A DNA stretch of 64,000 bases from Macrocystis pyrifera (lineage: Eukaryota > Sar > Phaeophyceae > Laminariales > Laminariaceae), in NCBI GenBank assembly GCA_031763025.1, contig JASSKH010000006.1, forward strand, positions 2,708,958-2,772,957. Reading direction: 5' to 3'. Shown piece by piece: positions 60,589 through 64,000 of the stretch. Under the pieces are notes generated by a model. That model saw nothing but the letters and a program-made list of their open reading frames with translations. It ran no database searches and had not been told where the DNA came from. A program made the translations under genes and the position numbers. Each line of letters begins with the position of its first letter. Within the stretch, counting starts at the first letter, position 1.

Positions 60589-60810
60589 GTGAGTGCACGC
60601 ACGTGTACGTGTAGCAGCGAGTGGGAAGGGGCTCGGCGTGGATGGAGGGAAGCGTCTCGCGCGGTTTCAACGCAAAGCACTAGGCGCCTCGTCGGCATCA
60701 GGCCAAAACGTTCCGCGAATGAAATCTTGTCACGCGTTTTGTACGTTGAAATGCTCATCTCTCTTCTACTCTGCTGTTCACCAGACACCGCCGCAAAGAT
60801 TTATGTGAAA

Positions 60811-60842
60811 ACAGCAGCAGCAGCAGCAGCCAGCAGCAGCAG
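60811..60842 (+). repeat. CAG microsatellite
   Basis: AACAGCAGCAGCAGCAGCAG followed by CCAGCAGCAGCAG. It lies in intron 1 of AP1G; the trinucleotide may vary in length between individuals. Confidence 0.85.
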
Positions 60843-62872
60843 AAGGGTCACAGCAATCGGAACGCTCCTCCCGTCCCGCTGCTGTATGCAAATTGCTTCG
60901 TCTAGCCTAGCATTTTACATACCCCTCCTGCCGACTCAAGGAGCTGCTTGCCCATGGGGAAATGCATGCGTTGTTGCTATGTTATTAATGGTATATAGCG
61001 GCATCGGCCGCGCTTTTCCAAGGCACGCAACTCTGACCGTGAAGCGCGCGGCAGTTTCATGTACTCAGTCGCGTGTACCTGGTACATGGAGCAGCAGTAG
61101 TACGGACGTGCGTGGAACACGTGCGATGAGGCAACACACAACACACGCCCTTGGACGAATTTCCGAGCTGATTTTTCGCGACGGCGAGGAGAGTGAAAAC
61201 GCAGAGCGATGCTTCAGGGGGGAAAAAATCTCGACAATATCATTCCAAAGCCACGATTTTCGCTGTGTCGTCCCCGCGTAGTTTAGCTTTAGAAATGCAG
61301 TCCCGGTTTTTGGGGCCAAACCAGCCAAATTCCAAGTAAATTTGTCCCCAAAACGGGACTGCTGTCATACTGAAAGAGTTACGAATGGTCTCCAGAAATC
61401 ATCCCAGCGGTGTGTCTTATTTTGCGTATGGTACGGTACCATATCGGTCCAAATGTACATAATATAGTCTACATTCGGCATGGTTTACAGCAGTATGTAA
61501 GGTAGTGTGTAGAGACGTTTTCGCATTTTTTGTTTGTTTTTGTTCCAAAAAATACGCGAGTTGGTTTTTTGTGTTTTTCTGTGTTTTTCCCCAAATTTCG
61601 CTATTTTTTTGTATGCCAGGCGTACGTACATCGCGATGCCGTTAACTTTCGTCTGCCAGTATGCGTAATGACCCAATTTCGTTCGAGAGCGTGTTCTCAG
61701 AGGATGCGCTTCCGATCTCGGGATATCGATCCCAGTACAGCTCCCACAAAATGACCTATAGTCCACACTAATTTATACCTGGTACTTGTAGTCCACACTA
61801 TTGTAATAACATAAAATCCTCTTTTTTTCGTCTTCATTCCGAGAAATTTCCCAGGCGGTCGGGGTTAGGGTTGTAGGAGGCCATGATAGACCCTCGTCGA
61901 TCCAGCGTTCTTGCGAAATCGAAGAACGACAGCAGAAGTAGAACATCAGCACCGCAGCAGCACTTTTTACTTCACTGCTGCTGTAGTTGTACGTACATAC
62001 ATATTCGTAGTTGTAAGTTTTTTATCACACCAGGTACTGCGACGGGGGTCGTACGATTAATATTAATAGTAGGTGTTTGAGAAGCGGGCTCTGCCAGAGG
62101 GGCAGTTTTAGGATTACAGTAGGTTCGATAGCGCAGCAGCAGTGAAAACAGCATACCTGGTTCATATCCAACAGCAGCGGAAGCAGCGGAAAACAAGAAC
62201 GCCTCCGGAAGGGGTTCAAGTTGTGGCGAAACCACTTGAAATAGTGTGTATCTATCATCAATAGTGCCTGTCCAGCAGAAAAGAGAACCCGGTGACTGTG
62301 GGGGGATACTCCGCCATGTCTTGGAGGTACATTTTCCGATTTAAAAAAAAAATCAGCTGTGAACTCGACAATCTCGTGGAATCTCAGGTGCGAGCTATAG
62401 TAGGTTTAGAGCTGGATGACGCGTGGAAATACCCGCGGTTGATATTAATTCGTGCCTGGTAGGTTTTGGTTGTGTGGTAATTTTCAGATTTCCAAGAACC
62501 GTGACCTCGTCGGAAAGCACATGGGTTGACTGGAAGGTGAGGATGTCTGCTAATAAGTTTCTTCGCATGCAGCATTACTGAGGTACGTCTTGCGGTTCTG
62601 TAGAGCTTGAGGCGCAGCCGTCACATATTATGCATGCACCCGAGCGCGGGGGAAGAGAGACTACCGCAGAACCCTGCTGTCCTGCTGCTGGACCTGGTAT
62701 TGCATGTCGAATGCCGGTGTACGATACTCCCTTTGCTGATCGCGTGTGAAGCGCAAAAGGGCATTCGACAGCTTCGTCACGATCGCCTTCGGCAAAGTCA
62801 AAGGGCGGCCTTCGCGCCGGTGGGTGTGGAAGTATCTTAGAGAACGTTACAGCAGTAAACTACTAATATTAC

Positions 62873-62890
62873 ATACCAGGTACCTGGTAT
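62873..62890. repeat. Perfect 18-bp palindrome ATACCAGGTACCTGGTAT
   Basis: The sequence equals its own reverse complement. It extends the 16-bp palindrome at 19769-19784 by one base on each side. Confidence 0.85.
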
Positions 62891-63474
62891 AAAAAAATAT
62901 ATGCAACACACTAGCTGTGGCATCGAGGATTTCGCCGACACTCATCTTTGCAAGCTCTGCGTGATGCTTCGATCGCGCGCACTACGGGTTTTGTATGGCC
63001 TGATGCAGGATGTAGGATGTATATTCCTTTTTGAGGTGAATTCAGGGAATGTGTGTATTGACTGAATTACGACTGAGTTGCCTACGTACCCATGGGCAAC
63101 GTGGTGCACTCTTACAGCAGTTGCGGGATGGTGTCGGGCGGGCGCCCGAAGTCGTCAGCGTTGAGGTGCCGACACCGCTCAGGTCTTGCTTTGTTTCGTT
63201 CCAGAATGTTAGCTTGTTGTACTGTAGTCTGTCTTTCGACCAAGAACGACAATACCTTCTGGCGATTAGTTGATGTGATAAACTTGTGCTTGACGTCAAA
63301 ATCGCGCTCCCCGTGAGGCTCCCACAGCCCTATCTACGCGCCCTCGACCCTGTCCCCTACTGCACGGGCGCGGCACAGTTGTCTATCCATTCGTACTCGT
63401 AGTGGAGGCCGGTTGGTGGCAACGAGCAGAAGCGGTCTTGATGTAGGCTACAGCAGGCAGCGTTGAACAAACGG

Positions 63475-63870
63475 CTCCACGATATGACATGTCACGACAT
63501 ACCACGTCATGTCGTGCCACGACGTGTCACGGAGTGTCACGACATGACACGGCATGACACGGCATGTCACGCCACGCTAGGTCACGACATGTCGGTTCCC
63601 ATTACGGCATATTACAGCATGCCACATCACGTTGCGGCTTGTCACGTCATGTCACGACGTATCTCCATATGTCACGATATGTCTCATCCTTTTACGACTT
63701 GTCAGGTAAGGTCACGCCCCACTGCGACCTGTCACACCATATCACGATGTGTCACGATACCCCACGATATGCTCCCCGTTACGACATGCCACGTGAGGTC
63801 GCGTACGATCACTTCGCACTACAGCATGGCACGCCATACCACATGTCACGATATATCACGTTACGCTCGT
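63475..63870. repeat. GC-richer ~10-bp-period satellite (GTCACGACAT type)
   Basis: About 40 degenerate copies of a ten-base word such as GTCACGACAT, GACACGGCAT or GTCACGATAT in a row. The word and its complement overlap (CATGTCACGACATG), so strands can fold. It shares words with the AT-rich satellite at 51.1-51.9 kb. Confidence 0.75.
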
Positions 63871-64000
63871 GCTGCTGTATGTCGCCTAGCGAGCAAGCAC
63901 CGATGACGTGCTCCTTTTATAACTTCCGGCAGGCTTTCTCCCATTCCGGGAAAACGCTTATTGTGTCCCCTATTTCGAGCCCAAAACTGCAAGAACTCAC

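Larger units (their letters stand above)
60589..64000 (+). other. AP1G intron 1, at least 3.4 kb
   Basis: Begins with the donor GTGAGTGC. I searched by eye for the next conserved gamma-adaptin segment (Tyr-Pro-x-His-Phe-Gly-Gln) and did not find it, so the intron probably continues past the window. It contains a CAG microsatellite, further CAG-rich patches (61950-61985, 62130-62190), the palindrome at 62873-62890 and a satellite at 63475-63870. Open frames here show no family resemblance. Confidence 0.55.

Noticed and set aside
60235..61281. A 348-codon plus-strand open frame
   Set aside because: It overlaps the gamma-adaptin exon in another frame and runs through its donor and the CAG microsatellite; composition is erratic and no family resemblance is visible.
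63463..63906. A plus-strand open frame rich in His, Cys and Met that looks like a metal-binding repeat protein
   Set aside because: It is the translation of the ~10-bp satellite; the same holds for the minus-strand frame at 51252-51635.

Overview
The window looks like nuclear DNA of a eukaryotic alga, most likely a brown alga of the Ectocarpus type. The basis is coding sequence split by GT-AG introns of about 0.4-0.8 kb with GTGAGT donors, CAG/CTG microsatellites, moderately high GC exons, a LINE remnant and a gamma-adaptin first exon. The organism assignment is inference; I could not compare the sequence with any database.

Most of the window is two tandem, same-strand (minus) genes for giant, very acidic, Val/Ala/Glu/Asp/Thr-rich repeat proteins of unknown function. 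Gene A runs from an ATG at 58566 to a TAG at 15710. I model 12 exons. Almost every splice site is phase 1 and almost every internal exon is a multiple of three (300, 444, 432, 22824, 141, 99, 318 and 528 nt). One exon (20501-43324) is 22.8 kb and consists of a 77-residue module arranged as a three-module higher-order repeat of about 231 codons. The last exon ends in a Lys/Arg-rich segment and a stop. The predicted product is about 9,100 residues if the frame breaks described below are ignored. Gene B starts at an ATG at 13146, has one 86-nt phase-0 intron, then a single exon that runs off the left edge. It carries its own three-module repeat of exactly 233 codons (699 bp). The copies nearest the left edge are virtually identical, and the copies diverge towards the 5' end of the gene.

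The frame is broken at six points in the giant exon of gene A, at three points in gene B and in two upstream exons of gene A. All six breaks in the giant exon are of the same class (+2 or -1), so the frame cycles twice through all three phases and returns to its start. Assembly error in a repeat array, recent decay and something regulated are all possible; the sequence alone does not decide.

At the right, divergent from gene A, is exon 1 of an AP-1 complex gamma-adaptin gene (60417-60588, plus). The rest of that gene lies outside the window or was not found. Non-coding sequence holds the 3' end of a decayed LINE in intron 1 of gene A (55918-56805), a 7-kb intron 5 full of palindromic short repeats and ~10-bp-period satellites, a related satellite at 63.5 kb, a 230-bp tandem duplication, and a scattered TACCAGGT/ACCTGGTA motif that twice forms a perfect palindrome.
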